This document shows, one piece after another, positions 43,233-50,635 of a stretch of DNA of 64,000 bases; positions within the stretch are counted from its first letter, which is position 1, and every line of letters starts with the position of its first letter. Source of the stretch: DASXMT01 sp963755985 (GTDB lineage Bacteria > Actinomycetota > Acidimicrobiia > Acidimicrobiales > RAAP-2); NCBI GenBank assembly GCA_963755985.1, contig CAVWLO010000002.1:620001-684000 (forward strand). The letters are read 5' to 3'. The notes below the pieces were generated by a model. It was not told the DNA's origin. It saw nothing but the letters and a program-made list of their open reading frames with translations, and made no database searches. Made by a program: the position numbers and the translations under genes.

Positions 43233-44084
43233 GTGGAGATGCGTGTAGAGGACCTGTCAGTCAGGGCGGGAGTCTCGGTCGACACCATTCGGTATTACCA
43301 GTCCAAGGGTCTGCTAGCGCCGCCTCGACGCCAAGGGCGGGTGGCCTGGTACGACCCCGACCATCTCGAGCGCATCGCACGGATTCGATCCCTGCAGTCC
43401 CGGGGCTTCACCTTGGCCACCATCGTCCGATTGGTGAACGGCGAGCTCGACGCAGCCGATGAAGCTCTGCTCAGCGAACTGTCGGGGACCGGGCTCTCCG
43501 GCACGACCGCAGCCCCAGGTGCCTCGACCTCGGCCGGGGAGACCGGCCCTTCGGTCAATCGAGCGGCCGATCCAGCGCCGCAGTCAAGCGAGTCTGAGCT
43601 GTTCACCATCGAGGCACTGGCTCTCCGTACCGGGGTCCCTCTGCCCCTCCTCCGGGCGGTCGAATCAGAGGGGTTGCTCGTTCCTCGGCGAGTAGGCACT
43701 GAGGAGCGATATACCGCCGAGGACGTCGATGCCGCCCGGGCGGGACTGGCCCTCTTGGAGTGGGGCGTTCCCCTCTCGTCCCTCTTGGAGCTCGGTCGAC
43801 GACACCATGCCGCCACCGAGTCCATTGCCCGTGAAGCCGTCGACCTCTTCTCGGTCCACATCCGAGGCTCGCTGCGCGAACAGGGTGCCGGGGAGGACGA
43901 TGCCGCCCGAACTGCTCGACTGGTCGAGGCCTATGCCGAGCTGCTCCCAGCGGTGACCACGCTTGTCGGACATCACTTCACCCGGACCCTGCTCAAGGCG
44001 GCGCTCGACCACATCGAGCAAGTGGGGACCCCCGTCGAGCTGCAGGCGGTAAGGGAGCAGGGCGACGAGGCGGCGGCACGGTGA
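43233..44084 (+). CDS. MerR-family regulator with two MerR-like DNA-binding domains
   Basis: 283-aa regulator. The first MerR helix-turn-helix is at residues 1-70 (LSVRAGVSVDTIRYYQSKGL, then a wing). A Ser/Thr/Gly linker follows, and a second MerR-like HTH at about 125-195 (FTIEALALRTGVPLPLLRAV, LLVPRRVGTEERYTAEDV). A helical C-terminal region without Cys clusters suggests it does not sense metals through thiols. The stop overlaps the menG start by 4 bp (GTGA), so it is co-transcribed with menG and menF. Confidence 0.88.
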   Translation: MEMRVEDLSVRAGVSVDTIRYYQSKGLLAPPRRQGRVAWYDPDHLERIARIRSLQSRGFTLATIVRLVNGELDAADEALLSELSGTGLSGTTAAPGASTSAGETGPSVNRAADPAPQSSESELFTIEALALRTGVPLPLLRAVESEGLLVPRRVGTEERYTAEDVDAARAGLALLEWGVPLSSLLELGRRHHAATESIAREAVDLFSVHIRGSLREQGAGEDDAARTARLVEAYAELLPAVTTLVGHHFTRTLLKAALDHIEQVGTPVELQAVREQGDEAAAR

Positions 44085-44851
44085 CGGTCGAACCTGCTCC
44101 ATCCTCGTTGGACGCCGACCGGGAGAGCATCCCACTCGACATCGCCGGCCGCGCGGCCGAGGCCGACCTTCCGACTGGCGAGGAGAAGACCGCACTCGTG
44201 CGGTCCATGTTCGACGCCATCGCGCCCCGCTACGACCTGGTCAACCGGCTCATGACCTTCGGACTCGACATCCGGTGGCGCAAGCAGTCAGTCCGGGCTC
44301 TTGCCTTGCCCGTCGGATCACGGGTCCTCGACCTTGCCTGCGGGACGGGCGACTTCCTCCGGATCCTTCGGGGTGGAGGGCTTACATCGATCGGCATCGA
44401 TCTGTCATGGGGCATGCTGGCTGCCAACAGAACGGGCGGACCGCTGGCCCAAGCCGATGTATCGGCCCTTCCCGTTGCCGGTTCCTCGGTGGACGGCATC
44501 ACTTGTGGCTACGCCCTCCGGAACTTCACTGATCTCCGATCCGCATTCGGTGAGCTCGGTCGAGTTGTGCGCCCTGGTGGTCGGATCAGCCTGCTCGAAG
44601 TGGCCGAGCCCGAGCACGGCCTCTTGCTCGTGGGCCATCGGATGTGGTTCCGGCACGTCGTCCCTGTGATCGGCGGCCTCCTGTCGGACAGTGCCGCTTA
44701 TCGCTATCTGCCCAAGTCCACCGCCTATCTCCCACCTACGGCTGAGCTCCGCTCGATGCTCCAGGACGCCGGGTTTTCTTCTGTGAACCGGCACGCGTTG
44801 ACCGGCGGGCTCAGCCAGCTGATCACCGCCACCCGTGCGGGACGGCCGTGA
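44081..44851 (+). CDS. menG: Demethylmenaquinone methyltransferase
   Basis: Last step of menaquinone synthesis, SAM-dependent; 256 aa. UbiE/MenG features: MFDAIAPRYDLVNRLMTFGL, SAM loop VLDLACGTGDFLRIL, CGYALRNFTDL and LPKSTAYLP. The first 35 residues are an extra leader. It overlaps the MerR gene at its start and menF at its end (GTGA), giving a tight three-gene unit. Confidence 0.94.
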   Translation: MTVEPAPSSLDADRESIPLDIAGRAAEADLPTGEEKTALVRSMFDAIAPRYDLVNRLMTFGLDIRWRKQSVRALALPVGSRVLDLACGTGDFLRILRGGGLTSIGIDLSWGMLAANRTGGPLAQADVSALPVAGSSVDGITCGYALRNFTDLRSAFGELGRVVRPGGRISLLEVAEPEHGLLLVGHRMWFRHVVPVIGGLLSDSAAYRYLPKSTAYLPPTAELRSMLQDAGFSSVNRHALTGGLSQLITATRAGRP

Positions 44852-46395
44852 GCGTCGAGCCCGAGGTCCGAGTGCCGCGAAACTTCCGGGCCGTCTGCCT
44901 GCCGCTCGATGACGGTCCGCCGATCGATCCGTTCTCCCTCGTCGGTCCCGACGGGATCCTCATCGCCAACCAGGATCTGACCCTGGTCGGCATCGGATCA
45001 GCCCTGTCGATCCCCCTTACCGGCGGCCTCGACGACGACCTGGGGGTGATCGGGGTACGCCGTCAACTGGCGGATATCGAGACCGAGAATCGAGTGAACC
45101 GGCCGGGATCGGGCTTGGTCGCATTCGGCGGACTCCCCTTCGAGCGGGGTGCGGCCGGCTCACTCGTCGTTCCCGACATCGTCTACGGCCGGTCGGCCGA
45201 CGGAGCGGAGTGGGTGACTGTGGTCACCGAGCGAGCGGCACCAACACCGTCGACTGGCTTGCGAGCAGTCTTGTTGGCCATTTCGAGCTCAAGAGCTCAC
45301 GTACGGTCAACAGGGGTAGCCGGGGCTGATGGGGTAGCCGGGGCTGATGGGGTGGCGGGGGCCGGTGGGGTGGCCGGGGCCGGTGGGGTGGCCGGGGCGG
45401 GGCGGCCTTCAATCACAACCGAGGCATCCGACCGCTCGTTCATGGGCGCGGTGGCTCAGGCCGTACGGGACATCCGGCGCGGCGAGCTACGAAAAGTGGT
45501 GCTGGCCCGACAGATCGAGCTGACGTTCGACACCGACATCGACGTCGCCGCCCTCCTGCGTCGGTGGCGTGACGTCGAGCCCACGGCCACCGTCTTTTCC
45601 GTTCCTGTCGAAGAAGGCCAGTTTCTCGGGGCCAGCCCTGAGCTGCTGGTGGAGCGACTGGGTCCCACCGTTCGTTGCCGCCCCCTGGCGGGCACGTCGA
45701 GCCGAACCGGCCAGGAGGCGTCCGGGGCGAGCCACTCGAGCGGAGGGAGCCACTCGAGCGGAGGGAGCCACTCGAGCGAAGGGATCCACGCGAGCGGAGG
45801 GAGCCACGCGAACCCCGAAGGCCTTCCGCTGTCGGCCAAGGGTGACCTCCGCAACTCGGCCAAGGACATCAGCGAGCACCGCCTGGTGGTCGAGGCCATC
45901 GCCGACGCCCTGAGCCCGATATGCAGCCATCTCGACGTCCCCCCCACTCCCGACCTCGTCCACCTCCACAATGTCTCCCATCTCGGCACCAGCATCTCGG
46001 GCACCCTCTCACCCGGGCAGTCCGGGCCGGCCAGCGCTCTTGAGTTGGTGGCCACGCTTCACCCGACACCCGCCGTCGGCGGGGTCCCACGGAGGCAGGC
46101 ACTGGAGGCCATCGCCGAGCTCGAGCCTTCCGACCGCGCTCACTACGCCGGTCCGGTGGGATGGATGGACGCTCACGGTGACGGACGATGGGTGGTCGGT
46201 ATCCGGGCGGCGACGGTGGCTGGTCGGCATGCCCGCCTCGCTGCTGGCGTCGGCATCGTCGAGCGATCCGAGCCCGCCTCCGAGCTTCGCGAGACCAACT
46301 GGAAATTCACCGCGGTGTTCGATGCTCTGGCGCCGGGCCAACATCTGTCTGTGGCTGACGCCATCGAGCCGCTGTCGGTCGATCGGTCAGCCTGA
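44848..46395 (+). CDS. menF: Isochorismate synthase with two repeat insertions
   Basis: First committed step of menaquinone synthesis; 515 aa against the usual 400-450. Chorismate-binding motifs: LRKVVLARQIEL, FLGASPELLVERLG, RPLAGTSSR, SAKDISEHRLVVEAI, HNVSHLGTSISGTL, LHPTPAVGGVPRR and YAGPVGWMD. Two low-complexity insertions interrupt it: hexads GVAGAD/GVAGAG five times (about residues 156-185) and GSHSSG-type hexads about five times (about 294-322). The second sits just after the SSR of the active-site region, so it must form a surface loop. EntC/DhbC for siderophores is possible, but the menG neighbour favours menaquinone. Confidence 0.92.
   Translation: MSVEPEVRVPRNFRAVCLPLDDGPPIDPFSLVGPDGILIANQDLTLVGIGSALSIPLTGGLDDDLGVIGVRRQLADIETENRVNRPGSGLVAFGGLPFERGAAGSLVVPDIVYGRSADGAEWVTVVTERAAPTPSTGLRAVLLAISSSRAHVRSTGVAGADGVAGADGVAGAGGVAGAGGVAGAGRPSITTEASDRSFMGAVAQAVRDIRRGELRKVVLARQIELTFDTDIDVAALLRRWRDVEPTATVFSVPVEEGQFLGASPELLVERLGPTVRCRPLAGTSSRTGQEASGASHSSGGSHSSGGSHSSEGIHASGGSHANPEGLPLSAKGDLRNSAKDISEHRLVVEAIADALSPICSHLDVPPTPDLVHLHNVSHLGTSISGTLSPGQSGPASALELVATLHPTPAVGGVPRRQALEAIAELEPSDRAHYAGPVGWMDAHGDGRWVVGIRAATVAGRHARLAAGVGIVERSEPASELRETNWKFTAVFDALAPGQHLSVADAIEPLSVDRSA
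45313..45402. repeat. 18-bp tandem repeat inside menF (first array)
   Basis: Five units of 18 bp starting GGGGTAGCCGGGGCTGAT. The first two copies are identical and later ones drift to GGGGTGGCCGGGGCCGGT. They encode GVAGAD/GVAGAG hexads in the MenF N-terminal part. Confidence 0.92.
45729..45814. repeat. 18-bp tandem repeat inside menF (second array)
   Basis: Units of 18 bp GAGCCACTCGAGCGGAGG: two identical, two variant and one partial copy. They encode Ser/His/Gly-rich hexads inserted within the MenF catalytic domain. Unrelated in sequence to the first array 330 bp earlier in the same gene. Confidence 0.92.
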
Positions 46396-46466
46396 ACCGA
46401 GCCGCCCATCGTCCGTCGGATCGGTCAGCCTGAAACGGGCCTCGCGGCCGCGTGCTGATCGACCGC

Positions 46467-47285
46467 TCAGCCTGAAGCGGCCCGCCCGTCGGTCGATCGG
46501 ATCACGTCGGCCAGGGCCACAGGTGCGTCTCGCGGGATGAAATGGCCCACCCGGGGCAACCGCACCAGCTCGGCACCACGAATGGCCTGAGCCAACGTGT
46601 CGGCAGACTGTGGCGGTACGACCAGGTCCCAGTCCCCGATCACGACCGACGTGGGCACAGTTACCCCGCCAAGCGCCTGTTCCAAATCGCCGAGCTCATC
46701 GAGCAGGGCGCGCTGCTCGATGATGAACGTACGCTTCGTCCGTCCCCAGGCCCCTGACAATCCCTCCGACAGCCTACGATCGGGAAGGATGGCGTCCAGA
46801 TAATCACCGGCCGGGTGCGGGAGCCGCGGAGTCCAGCGCCGTAGCCTCGGGAGCACTTCGCCCACAACACCCAGTCCGGCGACCGTCAGGGCGTCGCCCA
46901 AGCCGTGCGTGGCCAACAACCGGTCCAGACCGTTGACTGCGTCGAAGGTTCCAACCGATCCAGCCAGAACCATGCTCTTGACCAGCGCCGGGTAGCGGCT
47001 GGCCAGCATGATGGCCACCCCGCCTCCCCAACTGTGACCGACGATCGTGGCCGGAGTTGCCTCGTGGGTCACGAGGAATTCGGCGACGGCGGCAGCATTG
47101 TCGGCAAAGCCCCGGGCCTCGCCCGAGGTCCGGCCGTTCCCGATTCGGTCGGGAGCGAGCAGGCGGAACTCGTCGTCCAGCTCGTCGATGACCGGCAGCC
47201 AGGACGATCCATAGCCCGGCTGTCCGTGTAGGAGGAGCACCGGCGGACCGGTGCCCCGGTCAATGGTGAACAGTGTCGGGCTCAT
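46467..47285 (-). CDS. Alpha/beta hydrolase
   Basis: 272-aa hydrolase. Oxyanion region LLLHGQPGYGSSW, nucleophile elbow VGHSWGGGVA (Ser), acid Asp in VIGDWDLVVPP and His in RVGHFIPRDAP make a full triad; LLAPDRIGNGRTSG is typical. The substrate is unknown; it could be an esterase, epoxide hydrolase-like or haloperoxidase-like enzyme. The start overlaps the histidine kinase 3' end by 26 bp, so it is probably the last gene of that operon. Just past its stop (46381-46480) the 12-mer GGTCAGCCTGAA appears twice with a third near-copy. Confidence 0.85.
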   Translation of the reverse strand: MSPTLFTIDRGTGPPVLLLHGQPGYGSSWLPVIDELDDEFRLLAPDRIGNGRTSGEARGFADNAAAVAEFLVTHEATPATIVGHSWGGGVAIMLASRYPALVKSMVLAGSVGTFDAVNGLDRLLATHGLGDALTVAGLGVVGEVLPRLRRWTPRLPHPAGDYLDAILPDRRLSEGLSGAWGRTKRTFIIEQRALLDELGDLEQALGGVTVPTSVVIGDWDLVVPPQSADTLAQAIRGAELVRLPRVGHFIPRDAPVALADVIRSTDGRAASG

Positions 47286-49104
47286 GGGCCTCGCTGGAAT
47301 CGGCCCCGGCCCCTGGTGTGGACGAGGAGGTCGGTCCGAGACCCTCCTTCGTCGGTGCGGGGACCCCGTTCGTCGGTGCCCGGCCCCGGTTCTCCTGTGC
47401 TGGATGTGCAACCGGACCGTTCTCGGCTCCGGCATGGGGAACAGGTCCGGCGGACACGGGACCGTCCGAGACCGGTGCCGTCGGCGTTTCCGGACCACCC
47501 GCCGGCCTGCTGTCATCACCATCGCGGGGAGCGGCCTCTCGACCCTCTTCGGGAACGGCCTCTCCATTGTCTCCATTGTCGCCGGTAACGGCCTCTCCAT
47601 TGTCGCCGGTAACGGCCCCCCCATTGTCGAACTGGTCGGCTTGATGACCCTCCCCGGCACCAGCCTCGCCACTGGGGAGGACGACCGTGAACATGGCTCC
47701 CATCCCCGGAGCGGTATCCACGCTCACCTGGCCACCAAGTGACTTGGCCACGGTGGCCACGATGAAGAGCCCGAGACCGGACCCGCTGTCTCGCCTGGAG
47801 GTCGTGCCCCGGTAGAAGCGGTCGAAGACCCGACTGGCCTGCTCCTCGTCCATCCCCGGGCCCTCGTCCCGTACCCGGAGCACCGTCATGTTGCTGGATC
47901 GTTCTACCCGGACGTCGACTGGAGTGCTGGCCGGGGTATGGACCAACGCGTTCTGGAGCAGGTTGTGGATCAGCTGCTCGATGCGTTGCTCGTCCGCCTG
48001 GATAATGGCCTGCCCGGAGACCGCGAGGGTGATCAGCCGGGTGGGATCGAGCGCCCGTGCGTCTCCGACGGCATCGGTCACGAAGGCGGCCAGGTCGAGC
48101 GGCTTGGTCTCCGGAACCGGGCTCTCGCCCATTCGGGCCAGGACGAGGAGGTCCTCCACCAGCACCCCCATGCGGGCTGACTCGCTTTCAATCCGGGCCA
48201 GGGCTCGCTCTTTGGCATCCTCGTCTTCGAGGGCGTCCTTGCGGAGGAGCTCGGCATAGCCCCGAATCGAGGTCAACGGGGTTCGCAGCTCGTGGGAGGC
48301 GTCACCCAGGAAGCGCCGGAGCCGGTCCTCCGAGCTTCTCTGTTTGTCGAACGCCAGCTCGATCTGGGCCAACATGCCGTTCAGGGCGCTCCCCAGCCTG
48401 CCGATCTCGCTCTTTTCGTCAGCGGGCTGAACCCGTCGGGTCAGGTCGCCGGCGGCAATGGCGCCGGCCTCTTCGGTCATGTCCTCGAGAGGCCGGAGGC
48501 CGCGCCTGATCAGCAGGGTCAACATGACCAAGAGCGCGACGACGACACCGGCAGAGACGGCCAACTCGATGTGCAGGAGCGAAGTGAGCGTGGCCGTCAC
48601 CGAGTCGAGTCGGACAGCGACAACCAGTGTCTCGCCAGGCAGCGCCGAGGCCTGAAGTCGGTACTCGGCATTGGGCTGGGATCCCGACGACGAAGACGAA
48701 GGCACGTTGACCGAGGCCGAGTCGGGCAAATAGCTCCCCCGGACGAGCTCACGCCGGGTGAAGGGTGGGCGCACCGGAAGTTTGGCCGGTAGCTTGGGCG
48801 GCGGGTCCTGGTAGAGCTTGCTCCCCGATGGGCGGACCAGCACCGGATGCCCGGTCGAGTTCAGGATCTCCACGTAGACCTCGGGGCTGACGACCCGACC
48901 CACCGTTGCCGCGCTCAAGGCCAGGCCGCGGGATTTTGCGTGCAGGTAGGACGCATCCACTTGGTCCTGCGCCACTCCGAGCTGGTCGTCGGTCCGACCG
49001 TAGAGGTAGGAGTGCAGCGAGCTGTACGTGACGACATCCACCGCGACCAGGCCCAGGGCCACCAGCACGATCATGATGGCGATCAGCCGACGCCTGATCC
49101 TCAT
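47260..49104 (-). CDS. Sensor histidine kinase with a long disordered C-terminal tail
   Basis: 614-aa membrane kinase, partner of the regulator upstream. TM1 (IAIMIVLVALGLVAVDVV), a periplasmic domain of about 130 residues with a Pro-rich part, TM2 (LAVSAGVVVALLVMLTLLI), HAMP, phospho-acceptor His in DASHELRTPLTSIRGY, N-box HNLLQNALVH, DEGPGMDEEQ and GSGLGLFIV. After the ATPase ends near residue 480, about 130 residues of Gly/Asp/Asn/Pro/Glu-rich tail follow, with repeats of AVTGDNGE. The organisation resembles mycobacterial TcrY/MprB-type kinases. The ATG at 49104 starts directly before TM1. Confidence 0.93.
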   Translation of the reverse strand: MRIRRRLIAIMIVLVALGLVAVDVVTYSSLHSYLYGRTDDQLGVAQDQVDASYLHAKSRGLALSAATVGRVVSPEVYVEILNSTGHPVLVRPSGSKLYQDPPPKLPAKLPVRPPFTRRELVRGSYLPDSASVNVPSSSSSGSQPNAEYRLQASALPGETLVVAVRLDSVTATLTSLLHIELAVSAGVVVALLVMLTLLIRRGLRPLEDMTEEAGAIAAGDLTRRVQPADEKSEIGRLGSALNGMLAQIELAFDKQRSSEDRLRRFLGDASHELRTPLTSIRGYAELLRKDALEDEDAKERALARIESESARMGVLVEDLLVLARMGESPVPETKPLDLAAFVTDAVGDARALDPTRLITLAVSGQAIIQADEQRIEQLIHNLLQNALVHTPASTPVDVRVERSSNMTVLRVRDEGPGMDEEQASRVFDRFYRGTTSRRDSGSGLGLFIVATVAKSLGGQVSVDTAPGMGAMFTVVLPSGEAGAGEGHQADQFDNGGAVTGDNGEAVTGDNGDNGEAVPEEGREAAPRDGDDSRPAGGPETPTAPVSDGPVSAGPVPHAGAENGPVAHPAQENRGRAPTNGVPAPTKEGLGPTSSSTPGAGADSSEAHEPDTVHH

Positions 49105-49123
49105 GGACGATGGCCCCGGGGTC

Positions 49124-49816
49124 TCACGAACGCGGCTCCCGCAAGCTGTAACCGACGCGTCGGATGGTGTGGACCAGAGGTGGCTCAAACCGGTCGATCT
49201 TCTTGCGCAGGTAGCTGATGTACGTCTCGACGATGTTGGCATCGCCCTCGAAGTCGTAGTCCCAGACGGCATCAAGGATCTCCGACTTCGACACGACCCG
49301 CCGCGCGTTGACCAAGAGATAGCGCAGGAGGTTGAACTCGGTGGCGGTGAGCTCGACCAACTCCCCCGCCCGCCAGACCTCATGCGTCTCGTCATCCATG
49401 ACCAGGTCGGCAAACCGCAGTCGCCCGTCCGCATCGGATCTTTCGGGCATGGTCCGGCGCAGGACGGCCCGGATCCGGGCTACCAGTTCGTCGATACTGA
49501 AGGGCTTGGTGACGTAGTCGTCACCGACGGCCAGGCCGGCCAGCTTGTCGCCCGAGGTGTCCCGGGCGGTCAGGAACAGCACCGGCGTGGCGGTGCCGGC
49601 GGCCCGCAGCTGGTGGCACACCTCGATCCCCTCGAGGTCGGGAAGCATCACGTCGAGCACGATCATGTCGAAGCCGCCGGGCATGGCCATCGACAGGGCC
49701 TGGGCGCCGGTCGAGGCCACTTCGATGTCGAATCCCTCGAAGCGGAGGGCCGCAGCCAGGACGTCGGTGATGTACGGCTCATCGTCAACCACCAGGACTC
49801 GCCCCGATGTTCTCAT
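49124..49816 (-). CDS. OmpR/PhoB-family response regulator
   Basis: 230-aa regulator. Receiver: VLVVDDEPYITDVL, phospho-Asp in MIVLDVMLPDLEG, FLTARD and VTKPFSIDELVARI. Winged helix: ELTATEFNLLRYLLVNARRV, ILDAVWDYDFEGDANIVETY and VHTIRRVGYSL, close to the mycobacterial TrcR/TcrA/MprA group. The kinase follows after 19 bp. Target genes cannot be read from here. Confidence 0.94.
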   Translation of the reverse strand: MRTSGRVLVVDDEPYITDVLAAALRFEGFDIEVASTGAQALSMAMPGGFDMIVLDVMLPDLEGIEVCHQLRAAGTATPVLFLTARDTSGDKLAGLAVGDDYVTKPFSIDELVARIRAVLRRTMPERSDADGRLRFADLVMDDETHEVWRAGELVELTATEFNLLRYLLVNARRVVSKSEILDAVWDYDFEGDANIVETYISYLRKKIDRFEPPLVHTIRRVGYSLREPRS

Positions 49817-49852
49817 GGCCCCATGCTTGCAGACCCGAGCCTCGTTACCCGC

Positions 49853-50635
49853 TCAGGCGGCAACCTCGGCCGGCCGGTCCTTGCGCCGGAGGGTGCTCAC
49901 TGCTCGCTGGATGCCCCACCAGGTCACCAGGGCAAACGCCTCGACCACGATGAAGGTCGACATCTTTGACTCGCCCTCGACCCGGTCGACGAAGCGGATG
50001 GGCACCTCGACGATCGGGGCACCCGCCCGCTTGGCCTGGTACGTCATCTCAATCTGGAACCCGTAACCGTCGGCTCGAATGCCATCGAGCTCGATACGCC
50101 GGAGCACCGATGCGGCATAGGCCCGAAACCCCGACGTGGAGTCGTGGACCCCCAGGCCCAACAGCGCGTCCGCGTAGACGTTGCCCCCCCGGGACAACAG
50201 CCGCCGGTGCCACGCCCATTTGGGAATGGACCCACCCGGGATGTAGCGCGAACCGACGGCGAGCTCATAACCATTGGCTAGGGGGGCGATGAGCGCCGGA
50301 AGGGAGTCGGGATCGTGGGAGAGGTCGGCATCCATCTCGATGCAGGCCTCGTACTGGTGGTCTAGGCCCCATCGGAAGCCGGCCCGGTAGGCGCTGCCGA
50401 GGCCCGATTTCTCCTCGCGCCGGAGGATCTCGATCCCGCCGATCTCCCTTCCCGTCGCCTCGGCCAGCTTTGCTGTGCCATCAGGGCTTCCGTCGTCGAC
50501 GACCAGGACCGTTGCGTCGGGAACCGCGCCGCGGACACGACGCAGAACCCGGTCGATGTTCTCGGATTCGTTGTACGTCGGAAGGACCACAAGGACGCGC
50601 ACGGGTGGCAGCTTATGGGACGGGGTGGGTGTCAT
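49853..50635 (-). CDS. Polyprenol-phosphate mannosyltransferase-like GT2 glycosyltransferase
   Basis: 260-aa family 2 glycosyltransferase of the dolichol-phosphate mannose synthase type (Ppm1/DPM1). VVLPTYNESENI, VVDDGSPDGTA, the metal-binding CIEMDADLSHDP, GSRYIPGGSI and DSTSGFRAY are all present. It would transfer mannose from GDP-mannose to a lipid carrier for lipoglycan or protein mannosylation. No Lnt-type N-terminal or GtrA-type C-terminal membrane domain is fused. The start overlaps the transporter gene by 23 bp. Confidence 0.9.
   Translation of the reverse strand: MTPTPSHKLPPVRVLVVLPTYNESENIDRVLRRVRGAVPDATVLVVDDGSPDGTAKLAEATGREIGGIEILRREEKSGLGSAYRAGFRWGLDHQYEACIEMDADLSHDPDSLPALIAPLANGYELAVGSRYIPGGSIPKWAWHRRLLSRGGNVYADALLGLGVHDSTSGFRAYAASVLRRIELDGIRADGYGFQIEMTYQAKRAGAPIVEVPIRFVDRVEGESKMSTFIVVEAFALVTWWGIQRAVSTLRRKDRPAEVAA

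Noticed and set aside
46381..46480. Possible terminator or repeat element around GGTCAGCCTGAA copies
   Set aside because: Copies are short and partly inside coding ends; no stable stem followed by a T-run was seen.
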